From NCBI RefSeq assembly GCF_002895925.1, contig NZ_NWUO01000009.1, positions 62,001-126,000 on the forward strand: 64,000 nucleotides of DNA. Reading direction: 5' to 3'. The notes under the pieces were generated by a model. The model searched no databases and was not told where the DNA came from. It saw only the letters and a list, made by a program, of their open reading frames with translations. Below are positions 9,887 to 19,236 of the stretch, piece after piece. Made by a program: the position numbers and the translations under genes. Each line of letters starts with the position of its first letter. The first letter of the stretch is position 1. Source of the DNA: Mixta theicola (GTDB lineage: Bacteria; Pseudomonadota; Gammaproteobacteria; Enterobacterales; Enterobacteriaceae).

Positions 9887-11993
9887 TGTCAAATTTAGCC
9901 AGCAAACTACGCTTGCCGCAGTTTAAAGAGACACAGTGGCAGATTCTGGCCGGACCGGTATTAATCATGCTGATTCTGGCCATGATGATTTTGCCACTGC
10001 CGGCGTTCTTACTGGATATGCTGTTTACCTTTAATATCGTGCTGTCGCTGATGATATTGATGGTGGCGATGTTTACGCAGAAGACACTGGAATTTTCCGC
10101 CTTTCCAACCGTGCTGCTGTTTTCGACGCTGCTGCGTCTGGCGCTGAATATTGCTTCCACGCGCGTCATTTTACTGGACGGGCACACCGGCGCGGCGGCG
10201 GCTGGCCGGGTAGTCGAGGCCTTTGGTCACTTTCTGGTTGGCGGTAACTTCGCCATCGGCATCATCGTGTTCGCCATTCTGATTATCATTAACTTTATGG
10301 TGATTACGAAAGGCGCCGGGCGTATCGCTGAAGTAGGCGCGCGCTTTGTACTGGACGGTATGCCGGGCAAACAAATGGCGATTGACGCCGATTTAAATGC
10401 CGGATTGATTGGCGAAGATGAGGCGAAACGCCGCCGTAGCGACGTGACGCAGGAGTCGGACTTTTATGGTTCCATGGACGGCGCCAGCAAATTTGTGCGC
10501 GGCGATGCTATCGCCGGCCTGTTGATTATGGCCATCAATATTATTGGCGGCCTGATGATCGGCATGCTGCAGCACGATATGTCATTTGCTCAGGCTGGCG
10601 AAACCTACACGCTCCTCACCATTGGCGATGGCCTGGTGGCACAGATCCCGGCACTGATTATCTCAACCGCGGCCGGTGTAATCGTCACGCGCGTTTCTAC
10701 CGAGCAGGACGTGGGCGAGCAAATGGTCAGCCAGCTGATGACTAACCGCGCGTCATGCTGTTGGCCGCCGGGGTTATCGGCCTGCTGGGTATTATTCCGG
10801 GAATGCCAAACCTGGTGTTTTTACTGTTTACCTCTGCGCTGCTCGGCGCTGCCTGGTGGCTGCGCGGACGCGAACTGCAAGCGTCGGCCCTCGGCTCGCC
10901 ATTAAAAGCCAACCAGGATCGCGATGCGGGGAAAGCCAGAGCGGAAGCGGCGCAGGCGGCGGAAGCGTCCTGGTCAGACGTACAGCTGGAAGATGTGCTG
11001 GGCCTGGAGGTAGGCTATCGGCTGATTCCGCTGGTGGATACCGCGCAGGATGGACAGCTACTGGCGCGTATCCGCGGTATCCGTAAGAAATTTGCGCAGG
11101 ATATGGGCTTCCTGCCGCCGCCGGTTCATATTCGCGATAACCTTGATTTAGCGCCCGGCGACTATCGTATTTTGTTAAAAGGCGTCGAAATAGGCCGTGG
11201 CGAAATCCAGCCGGAACGCTCAATGGCGATCGATCCGGGCTGTGCGGAAGGCCAGCTGCCGGGTGTCGCCTGTCAGGAACCCGCCTTTGGCCTGCCAGCG
11301 GTATGGATTGACGAGGTACTGCGCGAACAGGCGACGATTCAGGGCTATACCGTGGTTGATCCCAGTTCGGTTGTCGCCACGCATCTGAACCATCTGATTG
11401 GCCTGCATACCGATGAGTTGTTTAGCCGCCAGGAAACGCAGCTGCTGCTGGATCAGGTCAGTAAAGAGATGCCTAAGCTGGTTGAGGATTTCATCCCAGC
11501 CGTGCTGCCGCTCACCACTTTCCATAAGGTGTTGCAGAACCTGCTGGCGGAGCGGGTTTCTATCCGCGATATGCGCACCATAATCGATACGCTGGCCGAG
11601 TTCGCACCGGGACAAACCGATGCCGATGAGCTGACGGCGCAGGTGCGCATTCGTCTTGGCCGCGCCCTCACCCAGCAATGGTTCCAGAACCAGCAGGAAA
11701 TCCAGGTGATTGGGCTGGATATAGAACTGGAGCGCTTGTTAATCCAGGCGATTCAGAACGGCAGCGCCATTGAGCCGGGCATTGCGGAAAACCTGATTGC
11801 GCAAACTGAAAAGGCCATTCAGCAGCAGGAAGCGATCGACGCGCCGCTGGTATTGCTGGTTAATCAGCCGCTCAGGCTGATGCTCTCTCGCTTTCTACGC
11901 CGCGTTTTCCCACAGCTGGCGGTACTCTCTAACCTTGAGCTTACCCACAGCTGTACGGTACGCATGTCTTATGTGATCGGTGGCAAAGCATGA
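9886..11993 (+). pseudogene. flhA: FlhA, flagellar export gate protein, interrupted by a one-base frameshift
   Basis: FlhA forms the nonameric export gate that docks chaperone-substrate complexes. The ATG at 9886 ([11 protein letters not shown]) is the expected start. The first frame is normal to about position 10746 (residue 287, ...QLMTN) and then reads into unrelated sequence. The correct continuation ([22 protein letters not shown]) is in the frame one base earlier and runs intact to 11993. Adding one C to the CC at 10746-10747 would read ...TNPRVMLL and restore about 702 residues (692 in E. coli). The rest shows no decay, which fits a very recent mutation or a base-calling/assembly error. 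Translation restarting at the ATG at 10755 would give only the cytoplasmic part. Confidence 0.9.
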
Positions 11994-12418
11994 AGAGAGG
12001 GCTTTTTTTAGCCATGCTGCTGATGGCGGCAGCGCCGTCAACGCTGGCAGCGCACGGCGCCTGGAGCGGCACCGCGGCTGGCCCTCAGCTTAGCGTCGGC
12101 AAGCAGACGTATGCCGGACAAGCGCTGCGTTCGTCAGCGCCGTTACCGCCTGATGCCGCGCTGAGCCGCATCAGCTGGCGCATAACGTTGCTTACACCGC
12201 CGCCGCCGGGGCTGGAGATAAAACTTTGTAGCGTAACGGCCTGTATTCCGCTGGATCGGCTGACGGGACAGAAGGCGGTGCCGTTACCTTTTTCACCAAA
12301 CGAGGAATTACGATTTATCTATGCGGTTAACGCGCCAGGGCAGCTGAAGCCGCCCATTCGTGTAGTCAGTAATCAAATAACGGTTAACTACCACTGGCCA
12401 AACCGATCCGATCGTTAG
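11990..12418 (+). CDS. flhE: FlhE, periplasmic flagellar protein
   Basis: FlhE is a small periplasmic protein reported to limit proton leak through the flagellar export channel. The 142-residue product begins with a clear signal peptide (MKRGLFLAMLLMAAAPSTLA) and shares with E. coli FlhE the two-cysteine segment around LCSVTACIPL and the C-terminal stretch RVVSNQITVNYHW. Its start overlaps the flhA stop by four bases, the usual flhBAE arrangement. It is slightly longer than the E. coli protein (130). Confidence 0.9.
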   Translation: MKRGLFLAMLLMAAAPSTLAAHGAWSGTAAGPQLSVGKQTYAGQALRSSAPLPPDAALSRISWRITLLTPPPPGLEIKLCSVTACIPLDRLTGQKAVPLPFSPNEELRFIYAVNAPGQLKPPIRVVSNQITVNYHWPNRSDR

Positions 12419-12471
12419 CCAGATAATACGCGCGTTGAGAAGACAGGCTTATCATTAATGGCGTGATGGCA

Positions 12472-12810
12472 TTATTGAAAAGGCGAGGTAATTTGTGAGA
12501 TATAAGCCTTGTTACCCTTTTTTCCCTGATGTAGTGAGGAAATTTCTTTTTTTAATAAATTCATACGCCCTTCCAGCGCCCGGTTTATTTCTTCTTCATT
12601 ACTCTGTAACGTGATTAAGAAATGACAAAGCTGATCTTTTTCCTCGCTGGACAGCGTGTCAGGAACCCGTTCCAGCGCAGCACGTAAAGTAACGATATAA
12701 CGCTCTGCCATAGTAACAAAATCGTCCCATTCTCCCTGCTGTGCCATAACCAGCATAGCCTGATTTATTTTATATATATTATTGTATTCTTCAGTAAGGA
12801 ATATAGTCAT
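12472..12810 (-). CDS. fliT: FliT, FliD export chaperone / FlhDC modulator
   Basis: FliT is the cytoplasmic chaperone of the filament cap FliD and in Salmonella also inhibits FlhDC. The product is small and helical, with the typical QQGEWDDFVTMAERYI and LQSNEEEINRALEGRM segments. I chose the ATG at 12810 (112 residues), preceded by an AGGCAGG ribosome-binding site. The frame could also open with TTG at 12837, overlapping the fliS end and starting MNH like the E. coli protein. It is convergent with flhE and last in the fliDST unit. Confidence 0.85.
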   Translation of the reverse strand: MTIFLTEEYNNIYKINQAMLVMAQQGEWDDFVTMAERYIVTLRAALERVPDTLSSEEKDQLCHFLITLQSNEEEINRALEGRMNLLKKEISSLHQGKKGNKAYISQITSPFQ

Positions 12811-12823
12811 AACCTGCCTGTAT

Positions 12824-13210
12824 TTAACGTGGTTCAATTTCTTTCCATGTTTCAGCGATATTCATCAATATCTCATCTACATGCGCTAACTGAGAGGGGT
12901 CGTTATTTAAATTAGCGTACAACAGCGTGCGCGAAATATAACTGTAAAGCGCATCCAGATCGCGTGCGATCTGCTGGCCTTTTTCATGATCCAACGCGGA
13001 TCGCAACCCGTTATCAATGATGTTAATCGCTTTTGAGATCATCTCGCCGCGTTTGGCGATATTGCCGTTTTCGAAATAGAGTCGCGCACGCACAATCGCG
13101 CTGTGCGCCCCCTCGAACAGCATGGTAATTAACTGATGCGGCGTCGCACCGGCCACCTTGCTGTGAAGATCGACCTGCGCGTAGGCGTGGGTTCCCTGCT
13201 TTGCGTACAT
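12824..13210 (-). CDS. fliS: FliS, flagellin export chaperone
   Basis: FliS binds the C-terminal disordered part of flagellin and keeps it unfolded for export. The ATG at 13210 gives 128 residues beginning MYAKQGTHAYAQVDL, aligned with the E. coli start, and is preceded by GGAG. The conserved ITMLFEGAHSAIVRARLYFE, KAINIIDNGLRSALD and LYSYISRTLLYANL segments are present. It lies between fliD and fliT on the minus strand, the usual order. Confidence 0.95.
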   Translation of the reverse strand: MYAKQGTHAYAQVDLHSKVAGATPHQLITMLFEGAHSAIVRARLYFENGNIAKRGEMISKAINIIDNGLRSALDHEKGQQIARDLDALYSYISRTLLYANLNNDPSQLAHVDEILMNIAETWKEIEPR

Positions 13211-13269
13211 GTTAGTCTCCATAAAGAATAAGCAGGTGAGCGCCTGCTTATTCTGGCTGTTTCCGGAAG

Positions 13270-14754
13270 TTATACCGTGGACAGGATTGAGATCAGCTGG
13301 TTGCTCAAGTTGTTCAGTTTCGACATCGTCGCGTCCAGATTCTGGAACTGAACGCGATAGCGCTCTACCTGCGCATCAATCAGCTTCTGCGTTTTGTCGA
13401 TCTGTTCTTTTACCAGCTTAACCTGGTCATCCAGACTGTCGGTGGTACCTTTAATCACGCCGTCAATCTTCTTGTCTGAATCACCGGCATATTTGGTAAT
13501 AATATCGCTCAGCACTGAAGCCAGGCCCTGCTTGCCAGCGTGTTCTTTGAACATCATGCCGATTTGATCGGGATCGTCGGCAATCGCTTCGTCCAGCTTT
13601 TTCTCATCCAGCGTCATTTGACCGGTGGTGGCATCGAAAGTAATGCCCAGCGAAGTCAACGCGCTGTAATCGGCGTTTCTTTCGCCATAAACATCATTCA
13701 CGGCGGCGCGCAGCTCGCCCACCAGGCTACGCAGCGTACCATCGCCCATCAGCGCACCATTTTCCTGGTTGGGCTTGGCCACCTGGTCGTCCGTTAAGCC
13801 GGAGGTGTCGTTCGGAACGTATTTACTGGAGGAGGTGGTTTGCGTTAGCAGCGCATTGTATTGCTTAACAAAATCTTGCAGCGTACTTTTAATCGCGGAA
13901 TTATCTACGCTTAGCGTTAGCTGCTCTGACGCGCCGTTTTCAGAAACGGATTTCAGATTTAAGGTAACGCCTTCGATGATGTCAGTAATGTTATTACTGG
14001 AGCGGGTGTATTTGATGCCGTCTACTTTCAGCTCCGCATCCTGCGCGTTGGTAACGGAGATCATGCCATCTTTTGCGCCCGGCTCTGTCGTAATGGTGGC
14101 GTCATTGTTATCCGCATCAACGTGCCGCCCGCCTTCCTGAGTGTTCAACAGCGCGCCCAGCGCATCATCGCCCTCAACGCTGACCGACATTTCACCTTCC
14201 GTACCAGACGTGCGCGAACTTAACACCAGCTGATAGCCGCTGTCCGTTCGCTGCACCGAGGCGCGAACGTCGCCATCCTGCTTATTGATCGCCTTAGCCA
14301 TCTGATTCAGCGAGGTTTCATCGTCTTTGAGTTCAACCGTAAGCTCTTTGCCGTTTTTTTGCGTAATGGTAATGGTGCGCGTTGAACCTGTGGTTTCGCC
14401 CAGGCTTTTATTGGCGTCTTCGTAGCCGGAGGTACGCAGTTTGTGTGAAACCGCCAGTTTCATAACGGTGACATCATGCGCATCGGCTGAGGCATCAGCG
14501 GTTGCCGTGGCCTGGAACGCTTTGTTCTCACTTACGAGCAGCGTATTGAACGCCTCGCCGTTGAGTTTTTTAACGCTGCCCTGTAGGGCGGCCAGCGCGC
14601 TGGAGATTTTGCCCCAGGCTGAAATTTTGTTTTCGTAACCGCTTTTTAAATTAGTGTAGGGCGTCAGGCGGGTCTGCTCTGCGGCCTTCATCTGCGTCAG
14701 CATGCTGGCCGTATCCAGGCCAGAACCGATACCGAGGGAAGATAGGGTTGCCAT
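13270..14754 (-). CDS. fliD: FliD, flagellar filament cap protein
   Basis: FliD forms the cap at the filament tip under which flagellin folds. The 494-residue product (468 in E. coli) starts MATLSSLGIGSGLDTASMLT, the signature FliD N terminus, has a variable middle, and ends in a coiled coil (LVKEQIDKTQKLIDAQVERY then FQNLDATMSKLNNLSNQL). It is divergent from fliC across a 506-bp spacer, as in E. coli, and heads the fliDST operon. Confidence 0.96.
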   Translation of the reverse strand: MATLSSLGIGSGLDTASMLTQMKAAEQTRLTPYTNLKSGYENKISAWGKISSALAALQGSVKKLNGEAFNTLLVSENKAFQATATADASADAHDVTVMKLAVSHKLRTSGYEDANKSLGETTGSTRTITITQKNGKELTVELKDDETSLNQMAKAINKQDGDVRASVQRTDSGYQLVLSSRTSGTEGEMSVSVEGDDALGALLNTQEGGRHVDADNNDATITTEPGAKDGMISVTNAQDAELKVDGIKYTRSSNNITDIIEGVTLNLKSVSENGASEQLTLSVDNSAIKSTLQDFVKQYNALLTQTTSSSKYVPNDTSGLTDDQVAKPNQENGALMGDGTLRSLVGELRAAVNDVYGERNADYSALTSLGITFDATTGQMTLDEKKLDEAIADDPDQIGMMFKEHAGKQGLASVLSDIITKYAGDSDKKIDGVIKGTTDSLDDQVKLVKEQIDKTQKLIDAQVERYRVQFQNLDATMSKLNNLSNQLISILSTV

Positions 14755-14799
14755 TATATACTCCTTGGGGAATTATTATTTGTACCTACTCTCTTTTAG

Positions 14800-14826
14800 C
14801 TATCGGTATAAACAGCGCGAAGATAA
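14800..14826 (-). promoter_or_regulatory. Candidate sigma-28 promoter for fliDST
   Basis: On the minus strand ACCGATAG at 14807-14800 resembles the FliA -10 box (GCCGATAA) and lies about 46 bp upstream of the fliD ATG, a sensible distance. With the standard 11-bp spacer the -35 would be TTATCTTC, a poor match to TAAAGTTT. The call is therefore tentative. Confidence 0.35.
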
Positions 14827-15151
14827 GCCCTTTTCTTTATTATACTTATTTGTAACAGGATGGTTTCCGTTCTTTTACCGTTTTAATCATCCTGAAACTC
14901 ATCGCATTTAGATAAGCGTAAGGATTTTATTTCTCTGTATCAGCCAGCTTTATGCTGAATCCCTTATAAAAGCCTTAATTATTGCATCCTTCTCTAAAAA
15001 GCAAACCGCCTATAAGGCGCCGTCACTGCTGGCATTTATTCGTTTTAATTTACATTATAAAAAAATCCCGGTTATTTTAAGCCGCTCCTTTACTAAAACA
15101 TTCGTTTTGCCTGGAAACTGCGCAAAAAACAAAAAATCATGCAATTATTTT
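14827..15151. other. fliD/fliC intergenic region, no gene
   Basis: This AT-rich stretch between the two candidate promoters contains no plausible coding frame. It includes an imperfect dyad, CAGGATG at 14856-14862 facing CATCCTG at 14888-14894. No further feature could be supported. Confidence 0.5.
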
Positions 15152-15178
15152 TTTAGAGAATTTATCTGAAGCCGATAT
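15152..15178 (+). promoter_or_regulatory. Sigma-28 (FliA) promoter of fliC
   Basis: GCCGATAT at 15171-15178 is a near-perfect FliA -10 box (GCCGATAA). Eleven bases upstream lies TTTAGAGA (15152-15159), a divergent version of the TAAAGTTT -35 box. Transcription would start near 15185, leaving a leader of about 75 nt before the fliC ATG. The same TTTAG -35 variant recurs at the flgM promoter. Confidence 0.7.
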
Positions 15179-15209
15179 TTGTAATATGCGCTTGTTAACG
15201 CATCATCAA

Positions 15210-15228
15210 ATTGCAGAGAGACTGCAAT
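15210..15228 (+). promoter_or_regulatory. Hairpin in fliC mRNA leader
   Basis: ATTGCAG (15210-15216), a five-base loop and CTGCAAT (15222-15228) form a perfect 7-bp stem in the predicted untranslated leader, 32 nt ahead of the fliC ATG. It is too far upstream to cover the ribosome-binding site (GAGGGAATAAT) directly. A role in transcript stability or post-transcriptional control is an inference. Confidence 0.45.
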
Positions 15229-15260
15229 ATAAGAACCTAACCTATATATGAGGGAATAAT

Positions 15261-16361
15261 ATGTCACAGGTGATTAATACTAACGCTCTGAGTCTGATGG
15301 CTCAAAATAATCTGAACAAATCACAGAACTCACTGGGCTCTGCAATTCAACGTCTTTCTTCCGGCCTGCGTATTAACAGCGCAAAAGATGACGCTGCAGG
15401 CCAGGCGATCAGTAACCGTTTCACCTCTAACATTACCGGTCTGACTCAGGCTTCACGTAATGCAAACGACGGTATTTCTCTTGCTCAGACCACTGAAGGC
15501 GCGCTGAACGAGATTAACGACAACCTGCAGAACATTCGTCGTTTGACCGTACAGGCTTCCAACGGCACCAACTCTGAATCTGACCGTCAGTCAATTCAGG
15601 ACGAAATCAACGAGCGTCTGGCTGAAATCAACCGCATCTCTGAACAGACCGACTTTAACGGCGTGAAAGTTCTGAAAACTGACCAGAGCCTGACTATTCA
15701 GGTTGGCGCCAACGATAGCGAAACCATCAGCCTGAACCTGCAGCAGATTAACGCCGAAAAACTGTCCATGGAAGATTTCGACGTCAACGCTTATGCCGAC
15801 CGCGTTGAATACGGTTCAAAAGCCGCCGCCGGTATGACCGTTACCAACACTGCCGACACCACCAAAACGCATGAACTGACTGATGCTAACATCACTTCGC
15901 TGAACACGACTGCCTTCGGTGCTGGCGGTAAAGGCGATATCTTTGTTGATGGCAAAGGCGTTATCAGGGCTGTCGGTGAGAAAGCGGACGGTACTGCAGT
16001 CAATGTGGAAATCACTACTGCCGTTACAGGGACCGCGCCTGCTACCAATGCGACCTTTACAGTAGGCGCCGACATTGAAGATCCGAGCGCCGCGCTGCTG
16101 GAAACCGTTGACGCAGCGCTGAAGCAGGTTGATAGCCTGCGTTCAAACCTGGGTGCTGCGCAGAACCGTTTTGCTTCTGTTATCAGCAACCTGGACAGCA
16201 CTGTAAACAACCTGTCTGAATCTCGCTCTCGTATCCTGGATGCGGACTTCGCTTCTGAAGTTTCTAACATGAGCCGCGCTAACATCCTGCAGTCTGCCGG
16301 TACTACCGTACTGGCTCAGGCTAACCAGGTACCGCAGAACGTTCTGTCTCTGCTGCGCTAA
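15261..16361 (+). CDS. fliC: FliC, flagellin
   Basis: FliC is the filament subunit. The 366-residue product has both conserved flagellin ends: N-terminal D0/D1 with MSQVINTNALSLMAQNNLNK and SSGLRINSAKDDAAGQAI, and C-terminal D1/D0 ending SQVANQ-like ...LAQANQVPQNVLSLLR. Both ends carry the helical export and polymerisation surfaces. The variable centre (about residues 175-280) is short, so the filament would have only a small outer domain; E. coli K-12 flagellin has 498 residues. It has a sigma-28 promoter upstream and a strong terminator downstream, so it is monocistronic. Confidence 0.98.
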   Translation: MSQVINTNALSLMAQNNLNKSQNSLGSAIQRLSSGLRINSAKDDAAGQAISNRFTSNITGLTQASRNANDGISLAQTTEGALNEINDNLQNIRRLTVQASNGTNSESDRQSIQDEINERLAEINRISEQTDFNGVKVLKTDQSLTIQVGANDSETISLNLQQINAEKLSMEDFDVNAYADRVEYGSKAAAGMTVTNTADTTKTHELTDANITSLNTTAFGAGGKGDIFVDGKGVIRAVGEKADGTAVNVEITTAVTGTAPATNATFTVGADIEDPSAALLETVDAALKQVDSLRSNLGAAQNRFASVISNLDSTVNNLSESRSRILDADFASEVSNMSRANILQSAGTTVLAQANQVPQNVLSLLR

Positions 16362-16401
16362 GTTTAACGCGGCAACCATAACGGTTCCGCTGCTTAAGCT
16401 G

Positions 16402-16433
16402 ACGCTCTGCCCTTACAGGCAGAGCGTTTTTTT
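16402..16433 (+). terminator. Rho-independent terminator of fliC
   Basis: ACGCTCTGCC (16402-16411), a six-base loop and GGCAGAGCGT (16418-16427) make a perfect 10-bp stem followed by seven T residues. It lies 40 bp past the fliC stop. Confidence 0.93.
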
Positions 16434-16684
16434 ATGCCCGTCGCCAGCGTATTAATCTCTTTCCGGCGGCTTAGCCGGCAATAAAGATACGGCAGAGCAA
16501 TAGCATAGCGGTAAGCAATAAAGCCTGACCAAAGCGTGAAAGCCACCGCGGAAACAGGCTGCGACATCTCTCCAGCCGTTAAGCGCCACCAGGCAGCCCG
16601 GTGGCAGGTAAGCGACATCGGTACAGGAAAAGCGGATACAGAAGGGAAATAAACGGGGGGATAAAAGGCGTAAGGCGAAGCAAT
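16434..16684. other. Spacer between fliC and cheW, nothing recognised
   Basis: The convergent ends of fliC and cheW are separated by 371 bp, of which this part lies between their terminators. Short minus-strand frames exist, but none has a ribosome-binding site, recognisable product or protein-like composition. I see no RNA gene or repeat here. Confidence 0.5.
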
Positions 16685-16726
16685 AAAAAAGGGCCGTAGC
16701 GGCTTATCGCTTGCCGCTGCTGCCCT
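16685..16726 (-). terminator. Rho-independent terminator of the motAB-cheAW operon
   Basis: On the minus strand, just past the cheW stop, GGGC plus AGCGGC pair with GCCGCT plus GCCC around a short loop, with a three-base internal mismatch, and a run of six T residues follows (plus-strand A run 16685-16690). Confidence 0.85.
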
Positions 16727-16732
16727 GAAAAA

Positions 16733-17236
16733 CTACAGCGTCTCGTTGACGCTTTTCTCAACCAGTTCCATCTCTTCGCTGGTCAGTAACTTCTCTATGT
16801 CCACCAGGATAATCATCCTTTCATCAACTGAACCCAGGCCCAGCAGATAATCGGTAGAGAGCGTAACGGAAAAGTCCGGTGCCGGTTTGATCTCTTCAGC
16901 ATTCAGCGACAGTACATCGGAAACGCCGTCTACCACAATGCCCACCACCCGCTGCGTCAGACTCAGCACAATCACGACCGTCTTTTCGTTAATCTCTACG
17001 CCTGCCAGATCGAATTTAATGCGCAAATCGACGATCGGTACAATGACGCCGCGCAGGTTGGTAACGCCGGTAATAAATTCCGGCGTATTGGCAAGACGGG
17101 TTACCCGTTCGCAGCCGCGAATCTCCTGCACCTTTAATATTTCGATGCCGTACTCTTCGTTTCCCAGCGTAAACACCAGGTATTCGTTGCCATGATTATC
17201 GTTTACTATTTTCTTTTCAGATGCGGAAGCAGTCAT
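16733..17236 (-). CDS. cheW: CheW, chemotaxis coupling protein
   Basis: CheW links CheA to chemoreceptors in the signalling array. At 167 residues it equals E. coli CheW. The SH3-like fold motifs are visible: [20 protein letters not shown], the conserved [13 protein letters not shown] segment, and [11 protein letters not shown]. It is the last gene of the motA-motB-cheA-cheW run and is followed by a clear terminator. In E. coli receptor and cheRBYZ genes come next, but here those are about 9 kb away on the other strand. Confidence 0.97.
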   Translation of the reverse strand: MTASASEKKIVNDNHGNEYLVFTLGNEEYGIEILKVQEIRGCERVTRLANTPEFITGVTNLRGVIVPIVDLRIKFDLAGVEINEKTVVIVLSLTQRVVGIVVDGVSDVLSLNAEEIKPAPDFSVTLSTDYLLGLGSVDERMIILVDIEKLLTSEEMELVEKSVNETL

Positions 17237-17247
17237 TTTGTTTGTCC

Positions 17248-19224
17248 TTAAACAGAGAGCGCTTGCCCGGCTTTCGTCGCGACGCGCTTAGATTTGCACA
17301 GTTTTGCCAGCGCAGCGACGTCAAGAATTAGCGCCACGCTGCCGTCCCCCAGAATAGTTGCGGCAGAGATACCGGGAACTTTGCGATAGTTAAGCTCAAG
17401 ATTTTTTACCACCACCTGATGCTGGCCAATGAGCTGATCGACCATAAGGGCGTAACGTACGCCAGCGCTTTGTAAAATTACCGCAACGCTGTCATTAATC
17501 GCGGCCGGCTCATCCATCATGCCAAATACGTACTGCAGCGTAATCAGCGGGATATATTCGCCGCGCACCTGCAGCATCAGCTCGTCGCCCGCCATATGGT
17601 AGAGCGAGTCCTCTGACAGCTTCAGCGATTCCATGACTGCGCCGAGCGGCAGCACATAGGTTTCATCGGCAACGCGGACCGACATCCCGTCCAGTATCGC
17701 CAGGGTTAAAGGCAAAATAATGCGGATCGTCGAGCCTTTATTCTGCTCGGAGGTGATTTCCACATGGCCGCCCATCTCCTGAATATTACGCCTGACCACA
17801 TCCATGCCGACGCCGCGCCCGGAGACATCAGTCACCTTTTCCGCCGTGGAGAAGCCGGGGGCAAAAATCAGCATCCAGACATCTTCATTACTGATGTTTT
17901 CATTAATCGCCATGCCCTGCGACTGCGCCCGCGCCAGGATTTTTTCACGGTTTAGGCCGGCGCCGTCATCGCTGACTTCGATAACAATATTTCCGCCCTG
18001 ATGTTCTGCTGACAGCGTCAGGTTGCCCACGGCGGATTTGCCCTTCGCTACGCGTTCCTCGCCGTTCTCAATACCGTGGTCGAGGCTGTTGCGCACCAGG
18101 TGCGTTAACGGATCGATAATGCGTTCAATCAGACTCTTATCCAACTCGGCTGAGCCACCAACCAGCGTTAGCTCCACCTCTTTGTTCAGCTTGCCGGCTA
18201 AATCATGCACCAGCCGTGGGAAGCGGCTAAAGACATATTCCATCGGCATCATACGAATCGACATCACCGATTCCTGCAGATCGCGCGCGTTGCGCTCCAG
18301 CTGGGCGATACTGTTTATCAGCACGTCATTGGCCGACGGTTCTAAGGTAGCGGAAAGCTGTGACAGCATCGACTGCGTGATAATCAGCTCGCCGACCAGG
18401 TTAATAATCTGATCGACCTTTTCAACCGCAACGCGGATGCTGTTAGATTCAGCGGCCTGCGCACGGGCGGCTGGCTTGCCGGGCGCGCTTTTTGCCGCAG
18501 CCGCTACCGGTGCGGCTTCATTAACCGTGACCGGCTCAGCTGGCTCTGTCGGCGCGCTGCCCGCGGTAATCGCTATCTGTTCCGCTTCGAGAATAAAGCA
18601 GAGCACCGCCTCGATTTCATCCGCGCTGGCCGTGGTTTCCAGCTGAATCTGCAGCTGGTTTTCCTGCTGCTGCTGACTAAGGATCTTACCCAGATTAGCC
18701 AGCTCATCGGCCAGCAGACGTCCCTCTTCCTCTTTGACCTTTAGCAGCGTGATATTAAGAAAGGCACGATCCGCTTGTACGCTTGCGGGCTGTGTTGTCC
18801 CCACCGCTACCGGCTCCGTTGAGCCATCTTTACTTTGCAGCGCAATTTGCCGTAAAGCCTCGCAAATATAATGAAAAGTCTCTTCGTCTGGCTCCTGAGA
18901 AGATTTATAGGCATCAAGCTGATCTTGCATAATATCCTTGCTCTCCAGAAACAGATTAATGATGTCGCTGGTTAGTCGCAGCGCACCGCAGCGAGCATCG
19001 TCCAGCAGGTTTTCCATTAAATGCGTAGTTTCTTGCAATATTTTAAAGCCGAAGGTGCCCGCGCCACCTTTAATTGAATGCGCGGCGCGGAAAATGGCAT
19101 CCATCATCTCCTTGTCAGGAGAAACGACATCAAGCTGCAGCAGATATTTTTCCATATCGGCCAGCAGCTCATCGGCTTCATCAAAAAAAGTCTGATAAAA
19201 ATCGCTTACATCCATATTGTTCAA
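17248..19224 (-). CDS. cheA: CheA, chemotaxis histidine kinase
   Basis: CheA phosphorylates CheY and CheB under receptor control. The 658-residue protein (654 in E. coli) has the P1 phospho-site His49 in [13 protein letters not shown], a P2 domain, an Ala/Pro-rich linker near residue 240, the P3 dimerisation helices, the P4 kinase boxes ([40 protein letters not shown]) and a CheW-like P5 domain at the C terminus. It lies 12 bp after motB and 11 bp before cheW. Confidence 0.97.
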   Translation of the reverse strand: MNNMDVSDFYQTFFDEADELLADMEKYLLQLDVVSPDKEMMDAIFRAAHSIKGGAGTFGFKILQETTHLMENLLDDARCGALRLTSDIINLFLESKDIMQDQLDAYKSSQEPDEETFHYICEALRQIALQSKDGSTEPVAVGTTQPASVQADRAFLNITLLKVKEEEGRLLADELANLGKILSQQQQENQLQIQLETTASADEIEAVLCFILEAEQIAITAGSAPTEPAEPVTVNEAAPVAAAAKSAPGKPAARAQAAESNSIRVAVEKVDQIINLVGELIITQSMLSQLSATLEPSANDVLINSIAQLERNARDLQESVMSIRMMPMEYVFSRFPRLVHDLAGKLNKEVELTLVGGSAELDKSLIERIIDPLTHLVRNSLDHGIENGEERVAKGKSAVGNLTLSAEHQGGNIVIEVSDDGAGLNREKILARAQSQGMAINENISNEDVWMLIFAPGFSTAEKVTDVSGRGVGMDVVRRNIQEMGGHVEITSEQNKGSTIRIILPLTLAILDGMSVRVADETYVLPLGAVMESLKLSEDSLYHMAGDELMLQVRGEYIPLITLQYVFGMMDEPAAINDSVAVILQSAGVRYALMVDQLIGQHQVVVKNLELNYRKVPGISAATILGDGSVALILDVAALAKLCKSKRVATKAGQALSV

Positions 19225-19236
19225 CCTTATCCTGAT

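Noticed and set aside
10755-11993. A separate gene encoding a 412-residue FlhA-like cytoplasmic protein
   Set aside because: It is the exact continuation of flhA in the next frame, and one added base joins them. There is no ribosome-binding site before the ATG at 10755.
1-12418. A virulence type III secretion system rather than a flagellum
   Set aside because: FliI, FliH, FlhA and FlhB homologues are shared by both, but fliE, fliG, flgB-L, fliC, fliD and motAB in the same block settle it as flagellar.
16394-16618. Minus-strand frame between fliC and cheW
   Set aside because: It overlaps the fliC terminator and has no recognisable product or start signal.
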